Below are positions 10,709 to 23,001 of a stretch of 64,000 nucleotides of DNA, one piece after another. This DNA comes from Aotearoamyces nothofagi. Taxonomy: Eukaryota; Ascomycota; Leotiomycetes; Leotiales; Tympanidaceae. The notes under the pieces were generated by a model. It was not told the DNA's origin. It saw only the letters and a program-made list of their open reading frames with translations, and made no database searches. Location: the NCBI GenBank assembly GCA_015345905.1, contig JADDTR010000016.1, positions 624,631 to 688,630 on the forward strand. Reading direction: 5' to 3'. The position numbers and the translations under genes are program-made. The first letter of the stretch is position 1; each line of letters opens with the position of its first letter.

Positions 10709-12371
10709 TCACGGATCCCACGGCCCTACCGCCCTCCTCCCAGTCAACAGCTCGGGCTCTCCCTGCGCCCTCACCAAAAACACATCCTCGTGCCTGACAC
10801 CAAACCGATCCACCAGATAGATCCCCGGTTCCGACGTAAATGTCATGCCAGCTCTCAGTGTCGCATTCACATTGCCCTTGTTCATATATGGGCTCTCGTG
10901 CGCCTTGATTCCGATGCCGTGGCCCACGCGGTGCGTAAACGCGTCGCCATAGCCGGCATCCTCGATCACTTTTCTGGCAGCGATGTCCACGCTGGCGGCC
11001 GAGTTTCCTTGGTGGAGGGCGTGTGTTGATGCGGTTTGGGCCGCGAGGACGATGTCCCAGACGCTGAGCTTCTCTTGCAGTAGCACAGAGAGGGAGTGCA
11101 TCTCCGAGGGAGAAGGTCTGGGGAAGAACGGAGGGAAGAAGGAGCGGCAGATGTCGGAGGAATAGCCATATAAATGAGCGCTGGTTTCTCGTCAGTCCTA
11201 GCTCGGCCGTGTTATAGAATATAAGAGAAAGTAGATATATAGCTTACCCAACGTCAATCAAAACCATGGTCTCCTTCTCCAGAACCTTGACTCCATCTGT
11301 CCCACCGTGCGGATTCGACGCATTCTCATCTACAGAAAAGGTCAGCCTTGCTATAACCCACTCGTCACGCCAAAGCCAGCAATAGATATTTAACGACATA
11401 CCAAAGAGCACAATGTCAAAAAACGGCTCCAGCCCAACAGCCCGCAGTGTATTATCCAACACCTCTGCAACCTCGTTCTCCGTCAGGCCCGGATACATAC
11501 ACTTCCTCATCTCCCTGACCGCCTCGACGGTGCCCGTATTAACAGCCCTGAGAATCTCCACTTCGCGCGGCGACTTGGTCTGCTTGACCTTCTCGACCTC
11601 GCCACCCAAGCCCACAACCTCGAAGCCATTTTGCCCAAGGCCTCTCTGGATGAAGTCCCGCATCTCTTCATCGACCATGACTTTTGGTGCGCTAGCCATC
11701 GTCACCGTGCGCCCATCCCCAATCGCGTCTGTGCCCCACCAATCCCGCAACGTCGTGTAAGGATTCCAATGCTCTTCCCACGGCACGACATCCAGCGTTT
11801 CCAAGAACGGCATGCCCAGCAACCTCGCTCTCTCGACCTCAAAGCTCGGTGCGAGGAAGCTCGTCACGGCCTCGATCTCCCCGGTCGTGCTGTTAAGAAA
11901 CGGTTTGACGATCATGAGGAAGGGGCGCTCTTCCGGCTCCCAGACTTCCCAGTCTTTCTGGCTGATGTTGGCGTAGTACTGGAATGTATACCCGGGTTCA
12001 ATGATAAAGGCGTCCACACCTGAGGCGTGCAGTGCGTGAGCAAGACGGTTTCGCCGGGTGACGAATTCGGAGATGGGCAGGGGCGGCGGGGCCTTGGGGG
12101 TGTAGGAATTCAGGAGGTTGTTGATGGAGCACTTTTGAAATTCGGCAATTGTGTGAGGTCGGGCTGGGACGGATTGGGTGGTGGTGATGAATTTGTATAA
12201 CTAGAGAGTTAGAGGGTTTGTTATGGTGTGTTTGAGGAGCCTTACCAGGAGGTATGCTATAATTGTGAATAATATAGCGGCTGTTACCAGGCGTTTTATC
12301 TTGGAACAGAGACCTGATGCAGCTGGACGAAGTCCCGTCACAAGGGGTTGCGATTCCAACTTCTCGTCCAT
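10709..12371 (-). CDS. Membrane-anchored M24 family Xaa-Pro aminopeptidase
   Basis: Metallopeptidase that releases N-terminal residues preceding proline. Four exons on the minus strand: 12371-12246, 12200-11402, 11329-11248 and 11180-10709, giving 492 residues. The N-terminus has no cleavable signal but a single hydrophobic segment (about residues 28-46, LVTAAILFTIIAYLLLYKF) after a basic cytosolic stretch, so it looks like a type II membrane protein. An aminopeptidase-P N-terminal domain follows. The pita-bread domain carries all five expected metal ligands: Asp in LIDVG, Asp in SSDICRSF, His in THRVGHGIG, Glu in FTSEPGIY and Glu in RHEDVF. The segment DENASNPHGG is the substrate-side loop. 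It could equally be called a Xaa-Pro dipeptidase-like protein; the family fold is certain and the exact specificity is not. Confidence 0.9.
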
Positions 12372-14115
12372 CTTGATGCTTGTTTTCGGTAGCTATGCTG
12401 CAGCCAGAAGATACAATAGGTATTGCTTACGACTCAACCAGCTCCAGAGATGAAATAGCCGCGGGAAATGTCCAAGTCCGTCTTATCTTGGCGGTGTAAG
12501 AATACGCATTGCTGAGAATCAATGCATAGTTCAGAGGACGGCATTCGCTTATCCATCGGCCATGCTGAGCAACGGGTGTCCGCAATTCAGCAGATCATCG
12601 GCCAACGACTTGGGCGAAAGGGCGTCGTGATGCTTGCACGAGCCGAGGAAGTGAAGGCCGCTGCTAAGATAACAGAGATAGCCATATCGTTATCGGCGCT
12701 GCTGGCACACGTGACAGCTATGAGAAGTCAGGTCACATGACTCCAGGTTTCTGCGTGAGAAGATACCGAGATCCTCCATTCTAGATTCCACAGCACAAGC
12801 TCTCAGACGTCACAATAATTCTGGCTCGATCACCATCGCCAAACAAATCCGAACGCACCCCAGGTATACGGTCGAGTCTAGTGGGCGAGCTGCTGTGGCC
12901 GTGGTTGTTGAGTGTAGGATCAAAACTTACAATCCACTGCTCTAGCATCATATATTAATCAGCCTATAATGTACAAAACTCCTATGTTCGTCCAAGTATT
13001 TATCTGGATGATATCAAACATATAGATACTTGAGATATTTTGCTATAATAGCCTAAGTATTATACAACGAAATAGAAAAGTTACACGGTACTAATTGCAA
13101 GAGGATATAGAAATCTTTTTGAGTAATTCAGAAGATGTAGTAAATCTCAAGTAGCTCTTTAGACCTGTATAGTTGAAAATAGATATTTTAACAAGCAAGT
13201 CTCCTATTGCTAAGAACAAGAAAACAGAAGATATTCTTAGACTAAGAACTTTTGAAGCTGTTAGTATATATAATACAACAACAGTTGAATTGAATCTCTC
13301 CGCCTCCAAGGAGACAACTTAAACTCAACTATCAATCTCCACGATCCAAAAATATACAGCCAGTCATGATAGCAGGTAAATGGGTATATTACGACTGAAG
13401 AGCTATTGATACTACCCAAGCAGGTATCAGTAAAATTGTATCTTGACAGCGATTCCTAGACCTAGTTAATTATGGTTTGCTGCCATCCCTTTCCCGCCGT
13501 CAACATCCCTTCTCGCCGTCATCCACCTCGTCGTCGCCATCTCCTTTCCCCACCTCCCGATCCTCCATATCCATATCCCAGCCCACCAGAATCCAAGCCA
13601 ACAAGCTCCGCTTTATATCATAGTCGCACACACAGAATGCATAGCATTGACAATTGCCTCGACGTCTACGTGCGATATTGGTATCGAGATCTATATAAAT
13701 ACGAGGATCTTCGACAGGATTCGGGTATTCAGCCGTACACGCCTTTATGGATTATCATGACGCCATACTTTGATCTGCGTCAGGGTCTTGGGAGGCTTCA
13801 TACCCAGTACAGAGATAAGGAAAAGATTTTGTATAGCACCTAATGATCACGGCAACAGGGTGGTAATTGTCCATTAAGCTGGTGGATCGAGGAGCTGAAA
13901 TATTTTGAAAATATTGGTGAAATGATAGATTCCTTGATTACTGCTTGAAGAGATATTTCGCCATCTCCCATTCGCATTATCCGTACATGGATATTATACC
14001 CCGCATGATGTCACCAACAATTAACCATAACGCAACAGCATGCTTCTCCACCAGAACAGCAAATATATTACATCCTTGCCACCTCCCCTCCTTCCATCCT
14101 CCCATCCCATCCACC
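12372..14115. other. Intergenic region with an AT-rich stretch
   Basis: This 1.7-kb gap lies between the M24 gene and the aldo-keto reductase, which are transcribed away from each other. A CACGTG site lies at 12708-12713. From about 12950 to 13320 the composition shifts to AT-rich with many short reading frames, perhaps a decayed repeat, but no family can be named. A 123-residue frame at 13472-13843 has a proline/histidine-rich start and no recognisable motif, so I do not call it. Confidence 0.45.
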
Positions 14116-15439
14116 ATGAAGCTCCTACCAATATCCTCACTCTTGCTCTCATGCGCCATCACTTCATCCTGCCAGGAGCAAGCTCCCATCGAGGCCCAGC
14201 AAGAAGTCTCAACGATCGACGAGATGCCAGCACTCGGTTTCGGGACGTGGAATTTGAGCCCGGAAAACGCGTCGGATGTGGTGGCTTTGGCGATCGAGAC
14301 GGGGTATCGACATATTGATGCGGCGAAGGCGTATTATAATCAGAAGGAGGTGGGAGATGGGATCAGGAGGGGCTTGGAGAGGGCTGGGTTGAAGAGGAGT
14401 GATGTTTGGGTTACGAGCAAACTCTGGAATGGCGAGTGAGTTGGAGATTATTTGATTTTAGCTGTGTTTCTTTCCGTTGGTGGTGTGGGTTGAGTAGAGA
14501 TTGGACCGTTTTGATTTTTTATCATGACATGGCTGGGAATGGCACCGAAGTCCTGTGATATGTAGAGGTTTTTGGACTTTTATTTTGTTACCGAACCTCT
14601 TACGCAATATCAATGTGGCATTGCAATTTTTCTTCTAGTCCAGCAACAGTTTATGTCCTAGTCAAAAGTTTCCCATCCATTACTGACCATTATCTAGCCA
14701 CGGGCCCGATCTAGCAGGAGAAGCTCTGAACCAGACCCTCTCAGAGCTCAACCTCGACTACCTCGATCTTTACCTGATCCACTGGCCGGTGAAATCCTCC
14801 AACGGTGAAACCGAGATCGAGTATCTGGAGACCTGGAAAGCTCTAACAGCCCTCCCAAAATCTCAAGTCCGCCACATTGGAATCGCCAACTTCTCCCCAA
14901 GCCAACTCACCAATCTCCTCCTGCATTTCCCCGAAAATAGGCCCTACAACCACCAGTTCGAACTCCACCCCTATCTCCCGCAAGACCTATGGATCGCCGC
15001 GCACAAAGCCGCCGGCATCCGCGTCACAGCTTACAGTCCCTTCGGAAACACCAATCCCACCTACACGCGCAACGGCGGCCCGGGCACCAAAGTCCCGCAG
15101 CTACTCGAGCACCCTGCAATAGTCGGAATTGCTGAGAAACGCAATGCCACTCCGGCCCAGGTGGCGCTTTCTTGGGGCCTGCGGCGCGGCACGGCTGTGA
15201 TCCCAAAGACGGCGCATGGAGACAGGGTAAAGGAGAATTTCGAGACGGAGGAGAGGATTGTGCTGGATGAGGACGCGGCGACGCTGGCGAGGCTGTTGCC
15301 GGTCAAGAGGTTTAATAATCCTAGCAAGCAGTGGGGTCTGCAGTTGTTCAACGGCTTACAGGATGCGGATAAGACGGCTTGGGAGAAGATTTTAGGGCTG
15401 AGGGAGATGGCCAAATCTTATATCCAGCTGCTGCTTTGA
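14116..15439 (+). CDS. Aldo-keto reductase with N-terminal signal peptide
   Basis: NAD(P)H-dependent carbonyl reductase of the AKR superfamily, fold (beta/alpha)8. Two exons, 14116-14435 and 14698-15439, joined over an unusually long 262-bp intron, give 353 residues. The canonical tetrad of AKR1 enzymes (Asp50, Tyr55, Lys84, His117) is found at Asp68, Tyr73, Lys102 and His135, all with the same offset of 18. The extra N-terminus is MKLLPISSLLLSCAITSSC, a signal-peptide-like hydrophobic stretch, which is odd for a normally cytosolic family. The downstream part shows GIANFSPSQL, HPYLPQ and the cofactor-binding VIPKTAHGDRVKEN. The start is the only ATG that gives the hydrophobic leader. Natural substrate unknown; small aldehydes or sugars are possible. 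Confidence 0.9.
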
Positions 15440-16350
15440 ACTAGAATTATTCGGACAGTGAAGCATGGATGGGTAGTTGGATTATGGAAAGCAGGCCGGT
15501 TTTTGGGCTCGGGCAAACTAATAGATTTACAGAAGGAGATTTTCTCTTAACTCATCTTCTTTATAAATGGGGATATAGCTCTTTGCAAGATTTAGGATGG
15601 ACCCCTTAGTATGAACGTTTGAGAACATGGTAGAACTCGATTCTTTAGCAGGATCTAATGCATATTGCTTTATAAGATTGTCAAATATATTTGTTTAAGC
15701 TATTTAGCTCGGTATAAGGATAAATTCGATTATATCGGGAAGCTGAAATTTGTAAGTTGATATTTATTTTAAAAATAAAACCAGTCGTATTTATTTAGGC
15801 TCGATCAGGTAATGTTGTATTGCAATTATTATGTGTTTAGGCTGTACGAGATATTGTGCTTAGCTGTGCTTAGTGCTGACTACTGACTGTTGTGCTGATC
15901 ATTGTGCTGATGCTTAAAAGATATAAAATATACTATCTACGTTATATATTCGACAACCTAGACCAAAAAGCACTTTGGTTGGTTGAACATAGTAACGAAG
16001 ACATTTATCATCAAGGACTCGAGCCACCTTGATCCACTTACTATTCACACAATCAAGTCACGTGAAAGACGTCACGCATTCAATCAGAAAACGGTATTAT
16101 ATTACTATACACTACGGTTGCAAAGGCCGCGGTGACCATCATATTTTTAAGACGCCCCGCTCCTTACCATGCACCCAATATTCTCCATCGTACGAGATCG
16201 CAGCTGTTAATCTTAGACCAAGCTAGCCCTCAAAATAGTTTACAAGACAGCTACCCATATGCGCTTCAGCATGGTGCCAGGAATAGGCATAGCCAACTCG
16301 AGGTCCGTATGAAACACCCATCGTTCCCCAAAGCCCAATAAAGCCATCCA
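15440..16350. other. Convergent intergenic region, AT-rich
   Basis: This gap is between the 3' ends of the aldo-keto reductase and the ubiquitin protease. From about 15530 to 15960 it is AT-rich, with short repeated TGTGCT(TA)G/GTGCTGA words near 15858-15912. A CACGTG followed by GACGTCAC lies at 16059-16076. No coding sequence is supported. Confidence 0.5.
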
Positions 16351-19136
16351 TCAAGCTTCGATCTTTTGATAGAACAAAAGGTAAGCAACCTTATTATCCT
16401 TAATCGAAAACTTGTCGTTCTTCGATTTTGTCGTCGATGCTCCATTGACAATACTAGACCATTTCTTTCCAGCCCCATTAGTTGTCGACGTTGAACCATT
16501 AACCTGCTTCCACTCATCTTCGCCCTCATTATCCTGGTCATCATCCATCTTCATTTGAGCAAAGATATTGCTTGAAGCTACGCTGTCGTTTTTGTGCGCT
16601 TCCAGTGCAGCAGCAAGCACCTTTGGATCTTCCTCGCTTCCACCCTCTGCCACGTCCTCACTCTTCACACGGTTAATAACAGTATCATCAAGCCTAATCC
16701 ACTCACGTCCATCTTGGCGTCTAACGTCAACGGTGTAATGCCCACCACTAGCGTTCTTGCCATGATGGTATACCACAGCAATCAACTTGTAGCGAGGCAG
16801 ACCACCATGATTGAGGATGCTTCCTTGTTTTTGTCGTGAAAAGACTTCTTTTGGGATCTCAAGCTCTAGTGGATAGCCCACCTTCTTCCAGATTTTCTGA
16901 GTGCCTCCGGTGTTATCGTATTGGAAGCGCTTAAGGTGAAGTATCAGCACTGACGGGAGAGTCTCTATGAGGACCTGTTTTGTTGCAGTAACACCCGGCC
17001 CCCTAGGCGATTTGAAGTCTCCATGCAATGTTTCAGGTCGAGTGAGCCCTTTCAAGGCGTCCACAATGTTGTTTACATTTGGAGATCCAATGTCGAGCTG
17101 CAAAGGCTGGTAGGGTTCCATTGTAACAGAATTCTTTAATCCGGGCACTCGCAATTCTGATCTTAAAGTACCGCCAAAGATTTTGGTGACTGGGGATTCC
17201 AATATAATAGTGCCTGACGAACGAGTGACTGCTGCGCGCTGCTTTGGTCCAACTTCAAGCCAACCATTCGTAGTATCAGCTGAAGGCGAACTAACAAGGC
17301 TAGCGACATCGCTTGTAGGTGAGGATGGAATGTTTGAAGGAGTCTCCATGGCAGACGCTGCATTTGAGCTAGCTACCGTTTGCATAACCTGAACGCACTC
17401 ATCATGAAGGCCCTCAAGAAGGAAACCAAGGAATTCCTCTGCATCTTGTTGGTGTCCGCGCTATTCCCAGTTAGTGGTCACACGGGATGAAATAGAAAGG
17501 ACAAGGTATGGGCTTACTCTCATTGTAGAAAACCGAGGTAGCCTACGGATCACTTCATAGACAAAATCAGGTGTAAATGCTTCGCCATACTTTTCTAGCT
17601 CGTTTTCTTTCAATCTCATTCTCAGCTGGTCCACAGAGGCTGCAGAGTCAATGGTCGGGAATTCACGCATGAACATAATCCTGTTGTAGAGATGAGTGGT
17701 GAGTCTTGATATAGGTGGAGGAAGCTTACATGGCATCAATCAACGGAGTATCGCTTTGGAAACTATGCGTGGCACGTTTTCCTACCTGGTCCAGAAATTC
17801 ATAAAAAGGCACGCAAAAAACCAAAACTTGTAATACCTGTAGATTATTAGTTAATGGATTCAGGCAGTGTCACTTAAAATACTTACAGAATTCATATAGC
17901 ACATATTGCCGGTGTTTACGAGCCCTCTAGGCTCTAAGAATGCAAGCTTAGTATCCCGTGCACTTGGATTAAAAGATCGTAGAGCATCAGACAACGACTC
18001 GTTATTTGTCTTGGTGAAGGGACTTAGATGTGCTGTTGGTGTTACATTTGGTTGTGATCCATTTGCTGGATTGATATTTGCCGGTGCAGTTCCTTTGAAT
18101 AGATTTGCCCAAAGCTTAGGGCCACTGGGAGCTGATGGTACTGGTGTCGATTCTTCGAGTTCCACTTTTGCGTCCGTGGTTAAGTCACTTAAGATATCAG
18201 ACCCGCCGGAAAGTTCTTCTGCTGCCGCTTCCTTCGACACCTTTCCATCTGCTGCAACAACACCGGAAGAAGTCCGGGAAGAACTTTTTGGAATGACCGG
18301 TACAATGGGAACTGCTGCCTGTCTAGTGGAGGTTTTTGCAGGTACGGGTATGGCCGTGCTTGCTGTCGGAGTTGATACTTCTGGTTGAGATGCTGGGGTT
18401 GTGGGCGTAGTCGAGGCAGCTTCTTCAGAAGGTGGCTGAGTGGTTGAAGGAGTGTCCGGACGGTTCGCTGTTTGGGTGTTCTTTTCTGTTGGCACTGTAG
18501 ACGCTTCATAGTGTTGAGTAGGTTGAATGGCTGGAAGCTCTACTGCCTCTGCAGTTGGTCGCGTCGTCTTTCTCTTCCTTCGACTCTTTATGGATTTTGT
18601 CGGCCACGGAAGGTCTGGTCGTGACAACCAAGGCAACTGGCTAAGTTAGCAGAGAACCCTAGTGACCAGGCACGCGAGGGACTTACTGGAGGCTGAAAGG
18701 AAGATGATGGCGGTGTCTTATTTTCGGGTTGAACGATGCTAATGTGGGAAGTAGATGGGGTTGATGGGGTGAACGGTCTCGGTATCGTATACGATGAGTG
18801 TGTTGAAGACGGTGTCTGTGGTGGTGGAGGCTGATAGGGCGTCGTGACTATCGCAGGAGATTGTTGTGCCCGAGAATATGGAGACACAACAGGGGCAGAG
18901 GTATGCGCATATTGTTGAAATTGGGGAGGTGGAGACCGTCCGTAGGGAGGGTATGGAGGATACTGGTTCGGAATTCCACTATGTTGATATGGCGGAGGAA
19001 CCTGGGGGTAATAGTTGTTATAGTAGCCATTGTACATCGTCGTCGTAGGCTGGTACTGCTGTTGATTGTAGGGGCGCCGCCTATTCATATCATGATGCAT
19101 GCCCTGCCCTGCCGGCAGATGATGACCGTTCATCAT
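16351..19136 (-). CDS. Ubiquitin carboxyl-terminal hydrolase, Ubp3/USP10 type
   Basis: Cysteine protease that removes ubiquitin from proteins. Yeast Ubp3, with its partner Bre5, acts in vesicle traffic and ribophagy. Exons on the minus strand: 19136-18687, 18636-17887, 17836-17730, 17680-17518 and 17460-16351, giving 859 residues. Residues 1-380 are disordered, rich in Pro, Tyr and Gln and then Ser/Thr. The catalytic core starts with NTGNMCYMNS (Cys396, cut by intron 2 just after the motif), followed by QQDAEEFLG, and ends with the His box SGGHYTVDV (His731) and WIRLDDTVI. The start is uncertain: the frame remains open upstream of the chosen ATG, through a stretch containing TKPSRKSSRFGNVSHAG. 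A plausible acceptor at about 19191 suggests one more 5' exon. Confidence 0.9.
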
Positions 19137-19969
19137 ACCGGCGTGAGAGACGTTTCCAAACCGACTCGACTTGCGAGACGGCTTGGTTGTACCTAGATAG
19201 CCCTCAAGCTTTTAGGCGTCGCGACAGCAGCGGCACACTATCCTCAGACCATTGGTGATCAGGATTGATACGCGGCCGATATATATGTCCCGATGGCTGT
19301 ATCGGCTGTCTGAGTTGACGTGGGCGTTGTCGCGGGGTTGCAGATGATCTTCTTGTGGGTTTGATATTTATTTTCTGAATGCCATGGAAGTCAATGGGCG
19401 CGATTTCGGTCACCGTAGTAAGCAATTCTAGCTGTTTGCTGCATGCAGAACTGACTTCCTATTCACATTTAGAAATATACACTGAGGACAATGGGACGCT
19501 CTCATATCTGTGACATTGAATGCTAGAGCCTGCTAATTGGAACTTGCTCCCAGAATAAGGGCTTCCATAAGTAAAATAAATATTCAGCTGTCGCAAACCG
19601 AACGCACGTAAATTGACCCCGAGGCGACTAGCGCGATCTCACTCCGTGTCGCCGCTTCATCCTTATGACGGCCGCCGATTACCCCTCCGCCGTGACTCTT
19701 AGCAGCTGCCAGGGCCCTTGAGGCTCTAGATATCAATACATGGTTTTTCTATTGCCTCCTCTCCGACCATATAGCATAATTCTCTCAACCATACCTGAAT
19801 CCAGAGTACGGGCGCACATCAGGAGGCAAGCAAGCGTTGGCACAAACTGACGCCACCCTCCGAGCAAGTCTCTGCCAACGGGCATCTGTGATTTCGGTGC
19901 TGCGCAGTTGGCAGTCCACTTTATAAGCTCTGTCTCTTCCATATCTGATCTCAAGCCATCGTTCAAGCG
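19137..19969. promoter_or_regulatory. Bidirectional promoter between Ubp3-like and RNF10-like genes
   Basis: An 833-bp interval between two divergent start codons. The 60-280 bp nearest the Ubp3-like gene probably also contain one more coding exon of that gene, because the frame stays open from 19136 to about 19191 and can be spliced to a Pro/Arg/Gln-rich frame at about 19280-19425. I see no ATG in frame there, so I did not extend the model. Confidence 0.5.
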
Positions 19970-22250
19970 ATGGCCATGACTTCTGCACAACCAAGCGCGT
20001 TACTCGGTGGAAAGACCATCACTTCTTCCTCCCACTCATCACCCGTCCAGCAACAGCAACTACAGGTCACATCTCCTGGCTTTGAAGCAAATACGAGACG
20101 TTCAGGGGGGCATTCCTCTCCTATCATCGCTTCCGCACGGAACAATCAGAGTTCAAGGAAGCAGCATAAGAACCAAAGACGACCGAGGCTTGTAGATGAG
20201 GATGCTATGGCGGAATCTGTAAGTAGCACTTGAATTACCAAAGTATATTTATTCATTCGAATAGGGCGCTATTAGGAATGCCAATAGTCGCAGGGGTCAA
20301 ACATCGATTACACACTTGATGAACTTTACACTACCTCCCCGTCCCCAATATACCCCATTGAGCCGTGGGCCACGCCGTAATCCGACATATGGTCACGGGG
20401 CAGGGCATCACGCGTCTGATAAAGCCAGGTCAGTAATATACACCACCTCCTGAATTAAACCTAATTTTTCTAGGTACATACATGCAAATTACAGATTCAT
20501 TGTGAATCCGAACGGTGACTACCATGTACAATCGATTGACGCCGACGTACACCTCGAATGGAATAACGTATTGCAAATTCTTGCCTCTGCAGAGTCTCAG
20601 ACATCCTCATGTCCGATCTGTCTTTCACACCCAGTGGCTCCACGAATGGCAAAATGTGGCCACATATTTTGTTTACCCTGCCTAATTCGTTATATGCATT
20701 CGACGGATGACGAGAATGCCATACCAGAGAAGAAGGCTAGGTGGAAGAAGTGCCCTATATGCTGGGACTCTATATATATTTCAGACACAAGACCAGTGAG
20801 GTGGTACACAGGTCAAGAGGGTCCACCGCCACGGGAGGGTGATGACGTGGTACTGAGATTGGTCATGCGGCAGCCAGGAAGTACTCTAGCATTGCCACGG
20901 GACGGCGCAGATGCTCTAGGCAAGGGGGAGGATATACCGTGGTTTTTTGCGGCAGAAGTTACCGATTATGCGCGGGTTATGAAAGGGAGCGAGGATTATA
21001 TGGTCTCGCAATTCGACACTGAAATACAAGATCTACAACGTCAAGAGAAGGAAGATGAGTTGATGTTTGGAGAAGAGACGGAATGGACTACAAAGGCTGT
21101 CAATGCAGTGATTGATGCTAAGGAAAAGATGAAAGGAATCGGTAACCCGCCATCCTTACCAAAACAGCCAACAGAAAAGAAGCCGAAACGTCAGCCTATC
21201 CAGTTCAATGAAACAAATGAAGACGTTCCAGAAATGTACTTTATTCAACATGCTTTAACATCCGGACAGAGCATTTCTGACAGTCTGCCACCTCTACCGA
21301 TCGAAATAGAGCCTACCGAGCCAGCTACAGCTCCATCATATCACAAAGATGCTGTATCAATGGCAGATCATCATGGCTCAGATAATAATACACACGAATC
21401 GCGAACAGCACCACAGACCACTAGCGGAGAAGGGCACCCTCCCGATGCACCATACTTCTTCTATCAGGCCTTACTCCATTATTATCTGGCTCCCTTAGAC
21501 ATACGTATTCTCAAAGCAGCATTTGGAAGTTTTGCTTCGTTCCCATCTACATTACTCCCACGCGTTGAGCGTGTGTCCACAGGTCATACTGTTGATGATG
21601 ATCTCCGGAAGCGGACAAAATATCTTGCTCACCTCCCATATGGTTGTGAGGTAGGCTTCTTGGAATGTGACTGGACGGATGTTGTTGTCCCTGAAGTTCT
21701 AGAGAAGTTCACGGTAGAGATTGAGAGACGACGGAAAAAGAATAAGGACAAAGATATTAGAGAAGAGAAGGACAGAGTTCGTGCTGAGAGAGAGGAAGAG
21801 GATAAACGGTGGGCGGCTGCTCGTCGGAAACGGCCCAGCATCCATGAAGAGGGGTTTTCAGGAGATGACCTTCACCGACCGTCTTTCGATGGTTCTGCTG
21901 CTTCACCGCCTTGGACATCTCGCCAAGGCTCTTCTTTCGCAACTCTTGCGTCACCATCCACTAGTCCTTCGGCGCCAAGAACAGTATGGGGCACCACATT
22001 GATTCCTCCTACCACACCAGAGCTAGCAGCCCAGCAGCACGCTGAGCAAAACGGCGATGATGGCTGGCTCCAGGATTGGGAGAAGGAGCTTCTTGTCGAG
22101 AATGAGTTGATTGCTCAAGTACAAGCGGCCTCTTTGAACGGCGAAAGCAGCTCCTCTGCTTCAGCCGCTCCAACGGTCGCTTTAGGCAAGAAGAAGAAGA
22201 AGGGCAAGAAGATTACATTAATGAGCACGACTGCGAGAAGAGCGGCTTAA
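19970..22250 (+). CDS. RNF10-like RING finger protein
   Basis: Putative E3 ubiquitin ligase of the RNF10 family; mammalian RNF10 and yeast Mag2 act in ribosome quality control. Exons 19970-20218, 20265-20428 and 20474-22250 give 729 residues. Exon 2 encodes a conserved HLMNFTLPPRPQY segment, and exon 3 begins with YIHANYRFIVNPNGDY, both typical of the family. The RING is at about residues 170-225: C-x2-C (CPICL), CGHIFCLPC, then a long insertion and a final CPIC. After it come a charged coiled region, a conserved block (PYFFYQALLHYYLAPLDIRILKAAFG) and a highly basic helix near residue 590. The C-terminus is a Lys-rich patch (GKKKKKGKK). The start is the first ATG after the divergent promoter. 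Function assigned by family. Confidence 0.9.
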
Positions 22251-23001
22251 TATGCGTTACAATGGTTCGGTGTCGGGCGTCAGAGGCAGCATGTATAAAT
22301 AGAATTGACATAGTGTTTAATCGCATTTCAGCGATACAACCCACTAGCCGCTTACTTTGAGCATAAGAGCACGTTGCTTAATAAATGATAGATTATGCAA
22401 TCCAGGGCAATTTCCAGGAGACTATAAACGTAGTTAGAGCAGGTGATGCTTGGACCTCCCTAACTCAAAGACCGAGGAACCGTCTTTTGCCGACGGAACT
22501 CAAAGAAATACGAGATATTCAGAATCACCGGAACAATAATATAGCAGCGGACCTCATATTTCGTGCAGGACCCATGCTCGGGACGGAATGCATGGCATGG
22601 ATGATGACGGGTAGGAAATACCCCGTCTTCTGTTCGCGGCGGATGTATTTTTCCGTATTTTGCAGTTCCGGATATGATTGGCGCGCATCTTGGTGAACCC
22701 TCGGCCCTGAAATCGTCATCCATCCGTCTCCACCTCCACATCTCCGCCTCCAATCCCCGGATATCCTCACATGATTGTATACGAAGAACAGAGTGTTGGC
22801 CTCGGTATGCCAGGATCGATTGAGAGATACATGGCAGAATGTGGGGTAAACTCGTTCCCCTCCGCTGGACGAGTATATAAATAAGGTGGGTGTATGATAT
22901 TCCTCATTTTAAACTCAAGGCTGTCTAGAATTGTTACAAGTACTCACTACTTTTAAATTCCTGTACAACTCCCCAGTTTGCAGGACTTCCTCTATGCAGC
23001 C
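22251..23001. promoter_or_regulatory. Intergenic region with the GH93 promoter
   Basis: This stretch holds the 3' UTR of the RNF10-like gene and the promoter of the GH93 gene. A clear TATA box (TATATAAATA, 22874-22883) lies about 120 bp before the GH93 start. A short frame at 22385-22696 has no recognisable features and I do not call it. Confidence 0.6.

Noticed and set aside
13472-13843. 123-residue plus-strand frame before the aldo-keto reductase
   Set aside because: Pro/His-rich start, no family features and no splice partners; possible but unsupported.
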